Assembly (NCBI GenBank): GCA_036703275.1
Contig: DATNPK010000060.1
Span: forward strand, 1 to 64,000
Direction of reading: 5' to 3'
DNA: 64,000 nt
From: Coleofasciculaceae cyanobacterium
GTDB taxonomy: Bacteria; Cyanobacteriota; Cyanobacteriia; Cyanobacteriales; Xenococcaceae
This document shows positions 1 to 8,917 of this stretch, piece after piece (within the stretch, counting starts at the first letter, position 1; each line of letters starts with the position of its first letter). The notes under the pieces are model-generated. The model was not told where the DNA came from, made no database searches, and saw nothing but the letters and a program-made list of their open reading frames with translations. The position numbers and the translations under genes were made by a program.

Positions 1-108
1 ATTTTCCTCACCAACACGAACCTTAAGTTGTTTAATTGTTAATTCTCGTTATTTTTTTATGTAACTTTGCTTAACAATTAACCGCTTTTCTCTGAGTCAT
101 AAACTCAT

Positions 109-252
109 TTAAAGCGAACGGTTCGCACCAATCCAATACCAGTTTGTTCCTTTGGTATTTTTTCCAGGCCCATCGTGAATACAGGCGACTGGACAAGCAT
201 CAACGCAATCCGTTACTCCTTCGCAAGTTTCAGTAACAATAGAATGAGGCAA
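109..252 (-). pseudogene. Truncated 4Fe-4S ferredoxin (N-terminal part only)
   Basis: The minus strand reads a TTG start preceded by AAAGGAGA, then about 40 residues matching the start of cyanobacterial bacterial-type ferredoxins, with the motif TDCVDACPVACIHDGPGKN. After NWYWI the match ends and the frame closes within seven codons (GANRSL, stop). The second cysteine motif (CIDCGICLQVCP in the family) is absent from the 108 bases downstream. The break lies at a small palindrome, GCGAACGGTTCGC. With 47 residues against about 75 usual, one cluster could not be properly ligated, so I call it a remnant. A very short functional ferredoxin is possible but unlikely. Confidence 0.6.
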
Positions 253-276
253 AGCAGGTTTCTCCTTTAAATTTTA

Positions 277-1236
277 CTATTGGGTCGATCGTCGATCTTT
301 GTTTGAGATCTTAGCAGAATTTAGATTCCAGTTTAAAACTCCCGTATCGCCGTCTAAATAAACCAGCTGTCCTACTGGCAATGCTGCATTAGCTCCATCA
401 TGACCAAAAGGCAGGTCATAGATTAGGGGAATATTCAAATCTCCAAGGCGATCGCGCAATACTTCAGTTGTTGTCCAGCTATTACTCCCAGGATAGGGTT
501 CACAACGGCTAAAACGACCTAAAGCAATGCCTTTAATCTGTTTAAATACGCCCATCATGCGCCATTGAGTTAACATTCGATCAATGCGGTAAGGATATTC
601 GGTAACGTCTTCCAAAGCTAAAATTGCCCCTTTCAAGTTAGGCTGTACGGGTGTTTGTAATAGATGGGTGGCTACGGTTAAATTAGCGGGCAATAATATT
701 CCTGAAGCCTTGCCGCCGCCTCCGGCTTTACCCTGTAGCGCATCGAGTCGTCCTGTTTCGAGGTAATCAAACATTCTGGCGATCGCCCATTCTGGTTCTG
801 CTGCCAAAGTCGTTAATACAGGAGCATGAAGACCAGAAACTCCTTCTGTAGCTAAACTCCACAATAAGCTGGTAACGTCAGAAAACCCAATCAGCCACTT
901 GTAATTTGTAGTGCGCCAACTCCAGTCTTCTAGTAACCTGGCCCCACCATAGCCACCCCTGACGGCAATAATTGCTTTACATTTTGGATTGTGCCAAGCT
1001 ACTGCTAAATCGTCACGTCGCTGGCGATCGCTTCCTGCTAAATAACCACAACGAGATGGATAATTGTTACCCAATTCAACCCGATAACCTCTTTTACGCC
1101 ATATTGCTAGACCCTGTTCTAAAGTATCTGTTGCTTGGACTGCACCCGAAGGTGCGATCGCCATAACTAAATCTTCAGGCTGAAGTGCTGGGGGCAAACG
1201 GCATGGTTTTAATAGTGAATCAGAGAATGTTGGCAT
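277..1236 (-). CDS. LD-carboxypeptidase, peptidase family S66
   Basis: The 319-residue product matches the S66 family (LdcA/MccF), serine carboxypeptidases that trim murein tetrapeptides or, in MccF relatives, inactivate peptide antibiotics. The RGGYGGARLL turn (about 93-102) and the nucleophile motif GFSD (Ser119) are present, followed by the expected Glu (about 209, ALED) and His279 in PFGHD. Length is normal for the family and no signal peptide is visible, so it is probably cytoplasmic and serves cell-wall recycling. It lies just downstream of the ferredoxin remnant on the same strand. Substrate (LdcA versus MccF) cannot be settled from sequence alone. Confidence 0.88.
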   Translation of the reverse strand: MPTFSDSLLKPCRLPPALQPEDLVMAIAPSGAVQATDTLEQGLAIWRKRGYRVELGNNYPSRCGYLAGSDRQRRDDLAVAWHNPKCKAIIAVRGGYGGARLLEDWSWRTTNYKWLIGFSDVTSLLWSLATEGVSGLHAPVLTTLAAEPEWAIARMFDYLETGRLDALQGKAGGGGKASGILLPANLTVATHLLQTPVQPNLKGAILALEDVTEYPYRIDRMLTQWRMMGVFKQIKGIALGRFSRCEPYPGSNSWTTTEVLRDRLGDLNIPLIYDLPFGHDGANAALPVGQLVYLDGDTGVLNWNLNSAKISNKDRRSTQ

Positions 1237-1436
1237 CGCTATAACTGCAAGATTTTTGTAGCTTGAGTTTGCAGTATACTCGCTACATTACTGAATTTTG
1301 TCGCAACTATTTTACGCCAATTTTAGGTTAACTTTTTCTCTTGTTTTCCAGACAATATTCCCTCGCTTTATAAAGTTGCTTTATGTTAAGTTGATTTTTA
1401 TAAAGTTTTAGGCTGAGCAACATTAGAGAGGACATT

Positions 1437-1913
1437 ATGGCATTAGAAATTCCCGATGCGGTCAAAACCTGGTCGCAATTTGGTCATCCAATATTAATGT
1501 GGGTTTTGTTGGGTCTTACTGTTTACGCGTTATATTTAGGAATCCAATACTCCAAAATTCGGAGTGCAGATAAAGAAACCAGAAAAGAATTACTCCAGAA
1601 AAACTTTGGTCAAAGACATCATAGAATAGGTTCTATCCTATTGTCTCTTATGGTTTTAGGTAGTATAGGTGGTATGGCAATTACCTATATAAACAATGGC
1701 AAACTGTTTGTCGGACCTCATCTTTTAGCAGGATTAGGTATGACTGGACTAATTGCTGTATCTGCATCTTTAGTTCCCTATATGCAAAAAGGTAATAGCA
1801 TAGCTCGTAATACTCATGTTTCCCTAAATATTTTACTTTTAGGATTATTTGGGTGGCAAGCAATCAGCGGAATGCAAATTGTGCAAAAGATCGTAGATCG
1901 GATGATGTCATAG
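1437..1913 (+). CDS. DUF4079 domain membrane protein
   Basis: A 158-residue protein with about four hydrophobic segments (roughly 18-35, 65-84, 92-113 and 127-145), matching the cyanobacterial and plastid DUF4079 family of unknown function. The start is an ATG preceded by AGAGAGGACATT. The basic loop FGQRHHRIGS lies before the second helix; paired histidines in membrane proteins sometimes bind heme, but that is inference. It stands alone, with a 200-bp leader and a hairpin downstream. Family assignment is firm; function is unknown. Confidence 0.8.
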   Translation: MALEIPDAVKTWSQFGHPILMWVLLGLTVYALYLGIQYSKIRSADKETRKELLQKNFGQRHHRIGSILLSLMVLGSIGGMAITYINNGKLFVGPHLLAGLGMTGLIAVSASLVPYMQKGNSIARNTHVSLNILLLGLFGWQAISGMQIVQKIVDRMMS

Positions 1914-2317
1914 CTGCTGATTAAAAATATGCAACCATAAGTAAAGTCAAGTCTTGTGAATACATATTGAAAACTTACTGCGCTTTTCAATTGAGTAGAA
2001 CACACAAGTTTAATCCCAAAAGCTATTAGCTATTAGCTAAAAACAAGTCGATCGATAACGTAGTCTATCCAATTCAAAACTGCTGTAAAGATTTCTCTGA
2101 GGGAAATGCTCGATCGCTCGGGGGTAAAAATTAATCACCAAGAAATGTATCGATACATCTAGCTGAAAAACAATTATTTCAAAATGGACATTTTCTCGCC
2201 CCTGTTGATTGGGATGAAGTCGAGTAATTTAATAATCGATAGTTGAGCAAAAGCTTGGAAGCCGAATAATATTAATATTATTTGGCTTCCAATCAATAGT
2301 TTTAAGCAGCATATTGT
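1914..2317. other. Intergenic stretch with repeat-like and remnant sequence
   Basis: No intact gene is visible. A near-repeat of TTAGCTATTAGCTA lies at about 2021-2038; a related AGCTATTAGCTAACAGCT block occurs near 54955. At about 2192-2228 the plus strand reads NGHFLAPVDWDEVE then a stop, which looks like the tail of a small protein with no recognisable start, perhaps a gene remnant. The interval ends in a strong hairpin, listed separately. Confidence 0.4.
2255..2292. terminator. Long inverted repeat between convergent genes
   Basis: A 38-bp near-perfect palindrome with arms TTGGAAGCCGAATAATATT and its complement carrying one mismatch. It sits 26 bp past the stop of the DUF1997 gene and about 340 bp past the DUF4079 gene, so it could end transcription from either side. 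No long T-run follows on either strand, so termination is inferred from position and stem. Confidence 0.6.
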
Positions 2318-3040
2318 TTAGAGTTTGTTTACCTTATTCAATTGCCTACTGCTTTTTGGTGGCATTGATAAATTGTGGCTAGTATGAAAATCTTGCTGCA
2401 CTTTATAGGTTAGACGCGGTGATATCTGACGAACTATTTGAGCTAATAAGCGATCGCCTGTAGCTTGAACTAAGCTAGAAGATAGCTTAGCGATAAATTG
2501 GGGAAATTCAACCTTAACCTTCAAATCTAATTCCCAGCTTACCTGAGTAATGCGATCGGGGATAGTCGCCTGTTTAGAAAATAATCCTTTGCTTGCTACT
2601 GGGTAATTTTCAACGGCTACTTCTTGCAACTTCATTGATGCTTGGTAGTTTACGTCATATCCCAAAGAATCGTAGTCGGGAATAGGAATGGTATGCATCA
2701 AATAAACTCGATCTACGGGAGGTTTTAAGACCACCCCGATTTTTGGCTCAACTTCATAGCCAAAAGAACCGTATTTGCCAACGGTTAGAAGATAGCCATC
2801 GTCTATTAAAGGTTCGACTTTCATTGGTTGAGCGCAACGACAAAACCAACCTTCGTGGGCGTTTAAATACTGCGCCACTTTATCCACGTCTCCATACATA
2901 TCCATTCGTCCATTAAATCCAACTTCAAAGACAAATGTGGTTTGCTGTTTGGCAGAATTAGTACAAGTGATCTGCATAGAATCAGGTGAAGAAATTTCTA
3001 AAAATGTACTTTGTGGATGATTAATAAATTTAGACTGCAT
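2318..3040 (-). CDS. DUF1997 family protein
   Basis: A 240-residue soluble protein matching the DUF1997 family found in cyanobacteria and plant plastids. Family-like features are the segment around YLNAHEGWFCRCAQPM (about 58-73), the GYLLTVGKYGSFGYEVEPKIGV core (about 82-103, quoted here only as landmark residues) and a C-terminal region ending in QISPRLTYKVQQDFH. The family resembles START/SRPBCC lipid-binding folds, but no biochemical role is established. It is divergent from the SDR gene at 3158. Confidence 0.75.
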   Translation of the reverse strand: MQSKFINHPQSTFLEISSPDSMQITCTNSAKQQTTFVFEVGFNGRMDMYGDVDKVAQYLNAHEGWFCRCAQPMKVEPLIDDGYLLTVGKYGSFGYEVEPKIGVVLKPPVDRVYLMHTIPIPDYDSLGYDVNYQASMKLQEVAVENYPVASKGLFSKQATIPDRITQVSWELDLKVKVEFPQFIAKLSSSLVQATGDRLLAQIVRQISPRLTYKVQQDFHTSHNLSMPPKSSRQLNKVNKL

Positions 3041-3097
3041 ATCTTTAATTTAGACTAACGCTTTATAACCTCTCCTTGCTGTTAATATGATTACAAC

Positions 3098-3131
3098 AAA
3101 GGTGTTAATAATCAGCTAAACACCTTTTTTA
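3098..3131 (+). terminator. Terminator-like hairpin upstream of the SDR gene
   Basis: Arms AAAGGTGT (3098-3105) and ACACCTTT (3120-3127) are followed by a T-run, the form of an intrinsic terminator on the plus strand. It lies in the 5' leader of the SDR gene, whose ATG is at 3158, with no gene upstream on that strand. A second GGTGT at 3141 could pair with the ACACC arm and open the hairpin, so attenuation is possible. Confidence 0.45.
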
Positions 3132-3157
3132 TTAAAGTAGGTGTGATTAGGATTTTT

Positions 3158-3817
3158 ATGCGGATATTAGTTGCAGGAGCCACAGGAAAAACTGGGAGAC
3201 ACATTGTTAGACAGCTAATTAACAATGGTGTTCCTGTGAAAGCTTTGGTTAGAGATCTCGAGCAGGCGAAAACAATCTTGCCCACAGAAGCAGAATTTGT
3301 CTTGGGAGACGTATTACAGCCCGCAACTTTTGAGTCCGCTCTTTCTGATTGTAACGTTCTAATCTGTGCAACTGGTGCTACTCCTAGTTTGAACCCCACA
3401 GGTCCTTATCAGGTTGATTATCAAGGAACTAAAAATTTAGTAAATGCTGCCAAAAAACAAGGCGTAGAGCATTTTATTTTGGTTTCATCTCTATGTGTTT
3501 CTAAGTTTTTTCATCCTCTGAATTTATTTTGGCTAGTTTTGTACTGGAAAAAACAAGCCGAGGCTTATATTCAAAAAAGCGGTATTCCTTATACGATTGT
3601 TAGACCAGGAGGGCTTAAATCAGAAGACAATTCTGATAATATCGTTATGTCGAGTGCCGATACTTTATTTGAAGGCAGCATTCCTCGAGCCAAAGTAGCT
3701 CAGGTATGCGTAGCAGCATTGTCTCAACCCCAAGCCAAATCAAAAATTGTCGAGATAGTGGCAAATCCTGAGGCAGGAGCTAAAACCTTTGAACAGCTAT
3801 TTGCTAGTATTGCTTGA
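3158..3817 (+). CDS. Atypical SDR, NAD(P)H-binding epimerase-like protein
   Basis: A Rossmann-fold protein of the NmrA/Ycf39-like atypical SDR group. The glycine motif GATGKTG follows the first strand, a GDV acidic turn follows strand 3, and VSSLCVSKF occupies the place of the catalytic Ser/Tyr region. No YxxxK pair is evident. I start at ATG 3158 (AGGA five bases upstream, protein MRILVAGATG) instead of an in-frame GTG at 3143; that gives 219 residues. Relatives act in photosystem assembly, quinone or flavonoid chemistry, so the substrate is unknown. It stands alone behind a terminator-like leader. Confidence 0.78.
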   Translation: MRILVAGATGKTGRHIVRQLINNGVPVKALVRDLEQAKTILPTEAEFVLGDVLQPATFESALSDCNVLICATGATPSLNPTGPYQVDYQGTKNLVNAAKKQGVEHFILVSSLCVSKFFHPLNLFWLVLYWKKQAEAYIQKSGIPYTIVRPGGLKSEDNSDNIVMSSADTLFEGSIPRAKVAQVCVAALSQPQAKSKIVEIVANPEAGAKTFEQLFASIA

Positions 3818-3920
3818 AGTGCCTAAGTAATTTAACTTAATCTAATTAAAGTGTTATTTTAGACTAACATTTCAGGGCAAATTTTTAGATTATCACGGAG
3901 TTTGAATAAGCTGTAAACAG

Positions 3921-4637
3921 ATGCAACTAGTCAATCAAGCTAAAAAGTTTTTCTATTTAAGTTGTTTAGTGTTACTGCTCCTGAAATTAAGAGATATTAG
4001 TCAACCCCAGGCGCATTTCGATTGGCAAAATTATGGGCAAGCATTATCAAAGCTGTTCAATTATTGGCAGATAGGGCAGCCATTTTCAGCACCAAATGCT
4101 AATGTTTCTCCCAGTTTATACGCTACCCAGCCATTGGTTATGCAGGGAGGAGATCCTTATATTAGAGCCTTAATGCGGACAATTACTGCTAGTGAAGCGA
4201 ATGTTTCACATCCATATAATGTCATCTATGGTGGTGAGCAGATTGACGATCTTAGTAGTCATCCTGAAGTCTGTGTCACCATTGTAGCTGGACCCAATAT
4301 AGGCAACTGTACTACTGCTGCTGGGCGATATCAAATGCTGGATTTCACCTGGAGTAAACAAGCGCAAAAATATCATCCCAATCCTTCAGGTATTTGGCGT
4401 TGGCAAACCTACAGTTTTGAAGCTCAATATCAAGATGCTGTCGTTCACAGTTGGTTAAGCGATACTAATGCCTGGGGAACGGATATTCCTCAACTACTGA
4501 GACAAGGAGAAATAACTCAGGTGCTGAAGTTGCTTTCTGGTACTTGGACGAGCCTTGGCTATGGTATTGAAACTAATTCTATGAGCAGTTATTTGCCTCA
4601 AATTTATCAAAATATGTTAACACAAGAGCTCAGCTAG
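3921..4637 (+). CDS. Secreted or membrane-anchored GH104/lambda-lysozyme-like muramidase
   Basis: After an N-terminal hydrophobic segment (about 9-23, an anchor or signal), residues 80-235 match the lambda-endolysin type lytic transglycosylases (GH104). The catalytic-glutamate motif appears in RTITASEAN, followed by HPYNVIYGG, then TTAAGRYQML, where AGRYQ is the family hallmark, and a W-rich C-terminal part. It probably cleaves peptidoglycan glycan strands during wall turnover. No phage genes lie nearby, so it seems to be a chromosomal wall enzyme of the type common in cyanobacteria. Confidence 0.82.
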   Translation: MQLVNQAKKFFYLSCLVLLLLKLRDISQPQAHFDWQNYGQALSKLFNYWQIGQPFSAPNANVSPSLYATQPLVMQGGDPYIRALMRTITASEANVSHPYNVIYGGEQIDDLSSHPEVCVTIVAGPNIGNCTTAAGRYQMLDFTWSKQAQKYHPNPSGIWRWQTYSFEAQYQDAVVHSWLSDTNAWGTDIPQLLRQGEITQVLKLLSGTWTSLGYGIETNSMSSYLPQIYQNMLTQELS

Positions 4638-5177
4638 TATCTCGATTTTTGAGAAGATATGCAAGTATTTGCTGTAGATGAGTAGTATTTTATCATACTA
4701 AAGTTTATAGCAAAATAACAGCTAATTATTTTAGTTTCTGAATATTGTCATAGAGTTTTAAACTGAATACTTTTTGGATTTTTAGTTTAATTAATATAGC
4801 TTATTTTCAAGGCTTTTCAGGTTTAGAGTTAATAAATTAACTAAACCTCAAAATACCCCTTAACTTTCGCCAAGCGAGTTGGAAAAAAATTAACTTTTTA
4901 TAGCTTGGTTGTAAGGTAGATCTAACTAAAGTCAGAAGCGTTTTATTGTGTTATCACAGTTAGTACTGTCACAACTATTACTAGATTGTCATAACTATTA
5001 CTAGATTGTCATAACTATTACTACCCTAATTGTATAAATTAAAGTTTATTATCTGAATATTGTCTAATTTTTGTACATCTAGTTAGGTGAACCCTGAAAA
5101 CTAATCTTTAATTTAAAACTAAAGGTTTGTGCATTATAGATAGTGTTTGTTTAAACTAAACATAATTAATACTCCAA
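4638..5177. other. 540-bp AT-rich intergenic region
   Basis: No open reading frame with family resemblance, tRNA fold or riboswitch was seen. The only structure is a 3 x 20-bp tandem repeat at 4965-5024. The leader just before the next gene is AT-rich and probably holds its promoter. Confidence 0.5.
4965..5024. repeat. Three tandem copies of a 20-bp unit
   Basis: The unit ATTGTCATAACTATTACTAG occurs at 4985-5004. Single- or double-base variants lie at 4965-4984 and 5005-5024. Three exact-spaced copies with no spacers make a short direct repeat, not a CRISPR array. It is 150 bp upstream of the membrane protein gene at 5178. Confidence 0.85.
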
Positions 5178-6053
5178 GTGAAAACTTATATACCTCTGTT
5201 TTATTCTGAAAAGATTAAAAGACCAAATCGGAAATACTTCTTAAATAACATCATAGGAGAAGATTTTCTGATATTGCTATTGGCTTTTAGCTACCATAGT
5301 ATTCATCCTTGGTCAAACGCTTTGGGCTTATTTTTTCTCCAGATTTCTTTTTGGTGTATTTATGAGCTGGGTTATATAGAAAATGACATAATCGGCGATA
5401 AATTTGAGGATACAGCAATTGTTTCCGATAATTACAATTCTTTTAAGTATACTTTTCCTCTCTGGCAACCTTGGGTATGGTCTTTATTTTTATCAGCTAT
5501 AGGTACTATTGTTCTGGCTAAAGATATAATTATTCCCAACCAACTTATTAACCCGATCGCTTTTAGCGAAGATAATTACCAGCTATTTAAAATATCCGAA
5601 GGCTTTTTGTTTTGGTTTATTTTTTTATTATTTTTAAGATTTTTGTTTCATATTTATAATCATCTTAATAAGCAAAGCCGAGTTTGGTTTTACTTGCTGT
5701 TGCAAGCCTGTCGTTATTGCGGTTATTTAGTTTTACTTACAACTAACACTATCGGAGCAATCTTATTAGTCAGCAGCGTTTTAACTCGCTCAATTCAGTA
5801 TGTTTTATATCGCTATTTGGGAGGAAAAAGCAATAGCTGGCCGATGGACTTTCCCAGATATTTCTTTTGTCTTTTAATCTTTTTATTATTGATGGGTACT
5901 TTAGCCGCTAATAACCGAGACTTATTTTTAATTCTTAACTATCAAGTGCTGTTAATTAGCGTTTTTTGTGGGGCGAGAGGCTACAAACAGTTCAATAAAG
6001 TATTTTCACAATTTCTTCCCGTAAGCGAAGACGGTTCTAGTCAGGTTAATTAA
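5178..6053 (+). CDS. Multipass membrane protein of unknown function
   Basis: A 291-residue protein with about eight hydrophobic segments and a GTG start. I do not recognise it firmly. The stretch IYELGYIENDIIGDKFED (about 61-78) resembles the acidic loop of UbiA-like prenyltransferases (N/D-D-x-x-D type) and of membrane proteins found near polysaccharide genes, but the second UbiA motif is not evident. No operon partner adjoins it. Treat it as a hypothetical inner-membrane protein, possibly a divergent UbiA-superfamily member. Confidence 0.6.
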   Translation: MKTYIPLFYSEKIKRPNRKYFLNNIIGEDFLILLLAFSYHSIHPWSNALGLFFLQISFWCIYELGYIENDIIGDKFEDTAIVSDNYNSFKYTFPLWQPWVWSLFLSAIGTIVLAKDIIIPNQLINPIAFSEDNYQLFKISEGFLFWFIFLLFLRFLFHIYNHLNKQSRVWFYLLLQACRYCGYLVLLTTNTIGAILLVSSVLTRSIQYVLYRYLGGKSNSWPMDFPRYFFCLLIFLLLMGTLAANNRDLFLILNYQVLLISVFCGARGYKQFNKVFSQFLPVSEDGSSQVN

Positions 6054-6114
6054 AGAGTTAAGCTGTCAGGTATGTAATATCAAGTACGGATAATTGGTTG
6101 CAATAGGACAAACT

Positions 6115-6185
6115 CATTATTTGCGTAGCTTCTTGAAGCAGTCCTAAAGGATTAGCTTCGCGTCCGCTGCTCCGGTTATCCGTGA
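6115..6185. repeat. Interspersed cyanobacterial repeat-like element
   Basis: A GC-richer block in an AT-rich gap contains GAAGCAGTCC, TTCGCGTCCGC and CTCCGGTTATCCGTGATAG. Such blocks are typical of dispersed non-coding repeats in cyanobacteria. Related words recur near 42760 (CTATCACGGATAC), 56985 (CTATCACGGACG) and 63740 (GGAGCCGCTCCAAGGA). It lies between convergent genes. The assignment rests on word resemblance only. Confidence 0.4.
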
Positions 6186-6193
6186 TAGACTCA

Positions 6194-7615
6194 TTACTCA
6201 TTTGTTAGCTGTAACTGATTAACTAAATCATTAAAAGGTTGCCAATCATTTGTTTCGCTGATTGATTGCCAAACCGATTCAATTAAAGGTCGTAACAATG
6301 CAGTTTGAGGATTTCGGGCTTTAAGGCGATCGCCAATGCGATTCATCTCGGCAACGGGCAATTGATTTAAGCATTGATGATAAAAGCCACGCCAGTTAGC
6401 GGTTACTTGTGAGCTAAAGTTAGCGTTTTCCAAAATTAAGCTGCTATCTTCTCGCCAACCGTAATTAAATCCTTGAGCTAGTTCAGCAAAAAAACCATGA
6501 TAGCTAATTTCAGTATCTCTTAATAAATTGATGGTTTGAGTTACTAGTTCAGTTCCCAAAAATCCCAAAAAGCGATCGAATCCTAATTTTTGCAGCATAA
6601 GTTTTTGATAATGTTGTTGATAACAATCATCAAATTGAGCTAACCCTGCCGCCAAATTCGATTGTTCCGTAACCATTGCCAGAGGCAATTGCAGCATTTC
6701 TAAATTAGACTTGCAAATATATGGCTGATTACCATAACTATAGCGTCCACCATAGTCAAAACTAGCTGCCGTAAATCGAGCATCATAGGTAGGAATAAAA
6801 GCATAAGGACCATAATCAAAACTTTCCCCAGCGATCGACATATTATCCGTGTTTAAAACTCCATGACAAAATCCGGCAGCCATCCACTGTGCTGCTAGCT
6901 GAGCTACTCTAGCGACTAACTCGGTATAGAAGTGACTATATTTATCCTTGGTATTGGCAATATCTGGATAGTAAACTGCAACAACGCTGTCTAATAGCTT
7001 ATCAACAAGATCGCGACGTTTGAAATAGTACAATCTTTCAAACGTCCCAAAACGAATATGAGACTTGCTAAACCGAACCATTACCGATGAACGAGTTGGG
7101 GAAGGTTCATCACCCCGCCATAAAGGTTCGCCAGTTTCAATTAGGCTCAAGCAACGAGAAGTATTAACTCCTAATTGATGCAAAGCTTCCGCAGCTAAAA
7201 CTTCTCTTACTCCTCCTTTGAGAGTCAGTCTACCATCGGCACTGCGCGAATAGGGTGTTCTACCCGAACCTTTTGTGCCTAGGTCATATAAATTTCCGTC
7301 TACACCTCGAAGTTGCCCATATAAGAAACCTCTGCCATCGCCTAAAAAGGGATTATATGCCCCAAATTGATAGCCATGATAACGTAAAGCTAAGAAAGGT
7401 CGGACTCCGTTAAATTTACCAAAGGCATCAATAAAATCAGCATCACTAACTAAATCTGGTTGCAAACCCAGCAAAGGTATTAATTTATCGTTGCGAAAAC
7501 GCAAATAATGTGCAGGGAATTCGGCAGCAGCTACAACATCATAGTAATCATCACCTAAATTTTCCATCACAGATTGGTATTCAAGGTTTAGTAGAGGATT
7601 AGAGTTAGTTTTCAT
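6194..7615 (-). CDS. selO: SelO family protein adenylyltransferase (YdiU/UPF0061)
   Basis: A 473-residue pseudokinase-fold enzyme. SelO proteins transfer AMP from ATP to Ser, Thr or Tyr of target proteins and act in oxidative-stress control. The hallmark segments are all present: RYHGYQFG (about 78-85), [19 protein letters not shown] (about 113-131), [14 protein letters not shown] (137-150) and [10 protein letters not shown] (about 252-261), which carries the catalytic Asp and the metal Asn. Length matches bacterial SelO. The C-terminal selenocysteine of eukaryotic and some bacterial members is absent. It is divergent from crr7 across a 154-bp gap. Confidence 0.9.
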   Translation of the reverse strand: MKTNSNPLLNLEYQSVMENLGDDYYDVVAAAEFPAHYLRFRNDKLIPLLGLQPDLVSDADFIDAFGKFNGVRPFLALRYHGYQFGAYNPFLGDGRGFLYGQLRGVDGNLYDLGTKGSGRTPYSRSADGRLTLKGGVREVLAAEALHQLGVNTSRCLSLIETGEPLWRGDEPSPTRSSVMVRFSKSHIRFGTFERLYYFKRRDLVDKLLDSVVAVYYPDIANTKDKYSHFYTELVARVAQLAAQWMAAGFCHGVLNTDNMSIAGESFDYGPYAFIPTYDARFTAASFDYGGRYSYGNQPYICKSNLEMLQLPLAMVTEQSNLAAGLAQFDDCYQQHYQKLMLQKLGFDRFLGFLGTELVTQTINLLRDTEISYHGFFAELAQGFNYGWREDSSLILENANFSSQVTANWRGFYHQCLNQLPVAEMNRIGDRLKARNPQTALLRPLIESVWQSISETNDWQPFNDLVNQLQLTNE

Positions 7616-7769
7616 AAAGGCGATCGCGTTGTATGTTTAAATTTGAATTAGCCAGACACATTTGAAGCCAAAATTAATCTATGCTAGCTTTCAATTGATG
7701 TTAAAAGCTTAATTAGTTTAAAGTTAATCAAATCTATAAGTAAATTGCTTTTTCTTATTTTTTACTTCA

Positions 7770-8027
7770 ATGCCAGATCCAATTATGTATCAAGAGGATG
7801 GCTATGTTGTCCTCGAATCAGATCTACCTGAACAATTCATGACCTCAGCAGAATTAGAAGCCAAACTGATAAATCTCTTGCTGTCAGAGGAAGTCATCAT
7901 TCCCAAGGAACTAAAGCAGTTTGACTTGGTTCAATTACAGGCACGACACTTAATGAACAATTACTTTGAATTAGATATAGGTGCTGATAAGTACTTGCAG
8001 TGGTATGTTGTGCGTTTAGAAAAGTAA
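7770..8027 (+). CDS. CRR7 (chlororespiratory reduction 7), NDH-1 assembly factor homologue
   Basis: An 85-residue acidic soluble protein matching the CRR7 family: MYQEDGYVVLES near the start and ELDIGADKYLQWYVVRLEK-type C-terminus. In plants CRR7 is needed for assembly of the chloroplast NDH complex; cyanobacterial versions presumably assist NDH-1 or photosynthetic complexes. It is monocistronic and divergent from selO. Confidence 0.85.
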   Translation: MPDPIMYQEDGYVVLESDLPEQFMTSAELEAKLINLLLSEEVIIPKELKQFDLVQLQARHLMNNYFELDIGADKYLQWYVVRLEK

Positions 8028-8052
8028 ACTACACTTTAAACTACTACTTTGC

Positions 8053-8760
8053 TTACTTATTGCTGATTTTTTTTATCAGACAATAAAGCCAAAAATCTTT
8101 AAATGGTTCTATGTATTGAGCTAGTGGCCAAAGAACAAAATAAGGTTGATGAACAACTTGGAGTAGAGGCAAATCATCTTCCGAATCGGTGATTAAAATT
8201 GCTGATTTTATTTCCGACTTTGATAAGACTTCTTGCATCATCAACAGTTTCCCATTATGGCGATCTTTTGCCCCCCGCCAAAATCGACAGCTTACTAAGC
8301 GATCGCATCTCACTGGTAAATACTGGAGTATCGGGTTAATTATTAAGTTAAAGCCTAAGCTAGCTATGATAATAGTTGCATCGGCATTGCTGTTTATCGC
8401 TGAAATTAATTCAGTATTAGCATAGTCTTCGGCTAGTTTCTTGGCTTTTGGCTGCCAAAGCAGCAGCGTCCAAGGTAGTAGTATGGTAGGCACAATGACT
8501 AAAAACCAATCTCTAACCCTATTTCCTTTGAATGGTAGTGGTAGCCAAACCCAAGGTCTTAATATTTTTAAGAGAATAATTAAGATAAAGCCAATTAAAC
8601 GAGGACGTAGACTATTAATATATTCTGCCGTAGAGTTTCTAAGTAGTAATGTCTCATCAAAATCGATGATTATATGCGTGTTTTCAGCGGTATTAGCGAT
8701 CGCAGCAGTAGCTTGTTCTGGCGTAACGATCGTAATGCTGTTAGTTTGATTCTTTTCCAT
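8053..8760 (-). CDS. HAD superfamily hydrolase with hydrophobic insert
   Basis: The N-terminal part carries HAD motif I as IIDFDETLLLRNST (about 31-44, nucleophile Asp33), and a late ITDSEDDLPLL (about 195-205) supplies motif IV acidic residues. Between them are strongly hydrophobic stretches (about 55-70 and 85-105) that look membrane-associated. This resembles the HAD domain found fused to or beside UbiA-type prenyltransferases, which would act on polyprenyl or sugar phosphates; that role is inference. Length is 235 residues. It is divergent from leuS. Confidence 0.72.
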   Translation of the reverse strand: MEKNQTNSITIVTPEQATAAIANTAENTHIIIDFDETLLLRNSTAEYINSLRPRLIGFILIILLKILRPWVWLPLPFKGNRVRDWFLVIVPTILLPWTLLLWQPKAKKLAEDYANTELISAINSNADATIIIASLGFNLIINPILQYLPVRCDRLVSCRFWRGAKDRHNGKLLMMQEVLSKSEIKSAILITDSEDDLPLLQVVHQPYFVLWPLAQYIEPFKDFWLYCLIKKISNK

Positions 8761-8917
8761 TAGCCAAAATTGACCTAGTAATTATGATGAGATTGTTCGA
8801 GAAAATCATAACAGGCTAGTTTTAAAAAACCGTGAAAGTCAGAGACTATCTAAACTATTTATACTATTTAAGAGTTATCAAATTTCACCGTAGCAATCTA
8901 TAGGAGTAACCCCAGTC

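Noticed and set aside
4965-5024. Short CRISPR array
   Set aside because: The 20-bp units are directly adjacent without spacers and no cas gene is present anywhere in the window.
8189-8749. Two plus-strand frames opposite the HAD gene
   Set aside because: They mirror the HAD coding sequence on the other strand and show no independent protein features.
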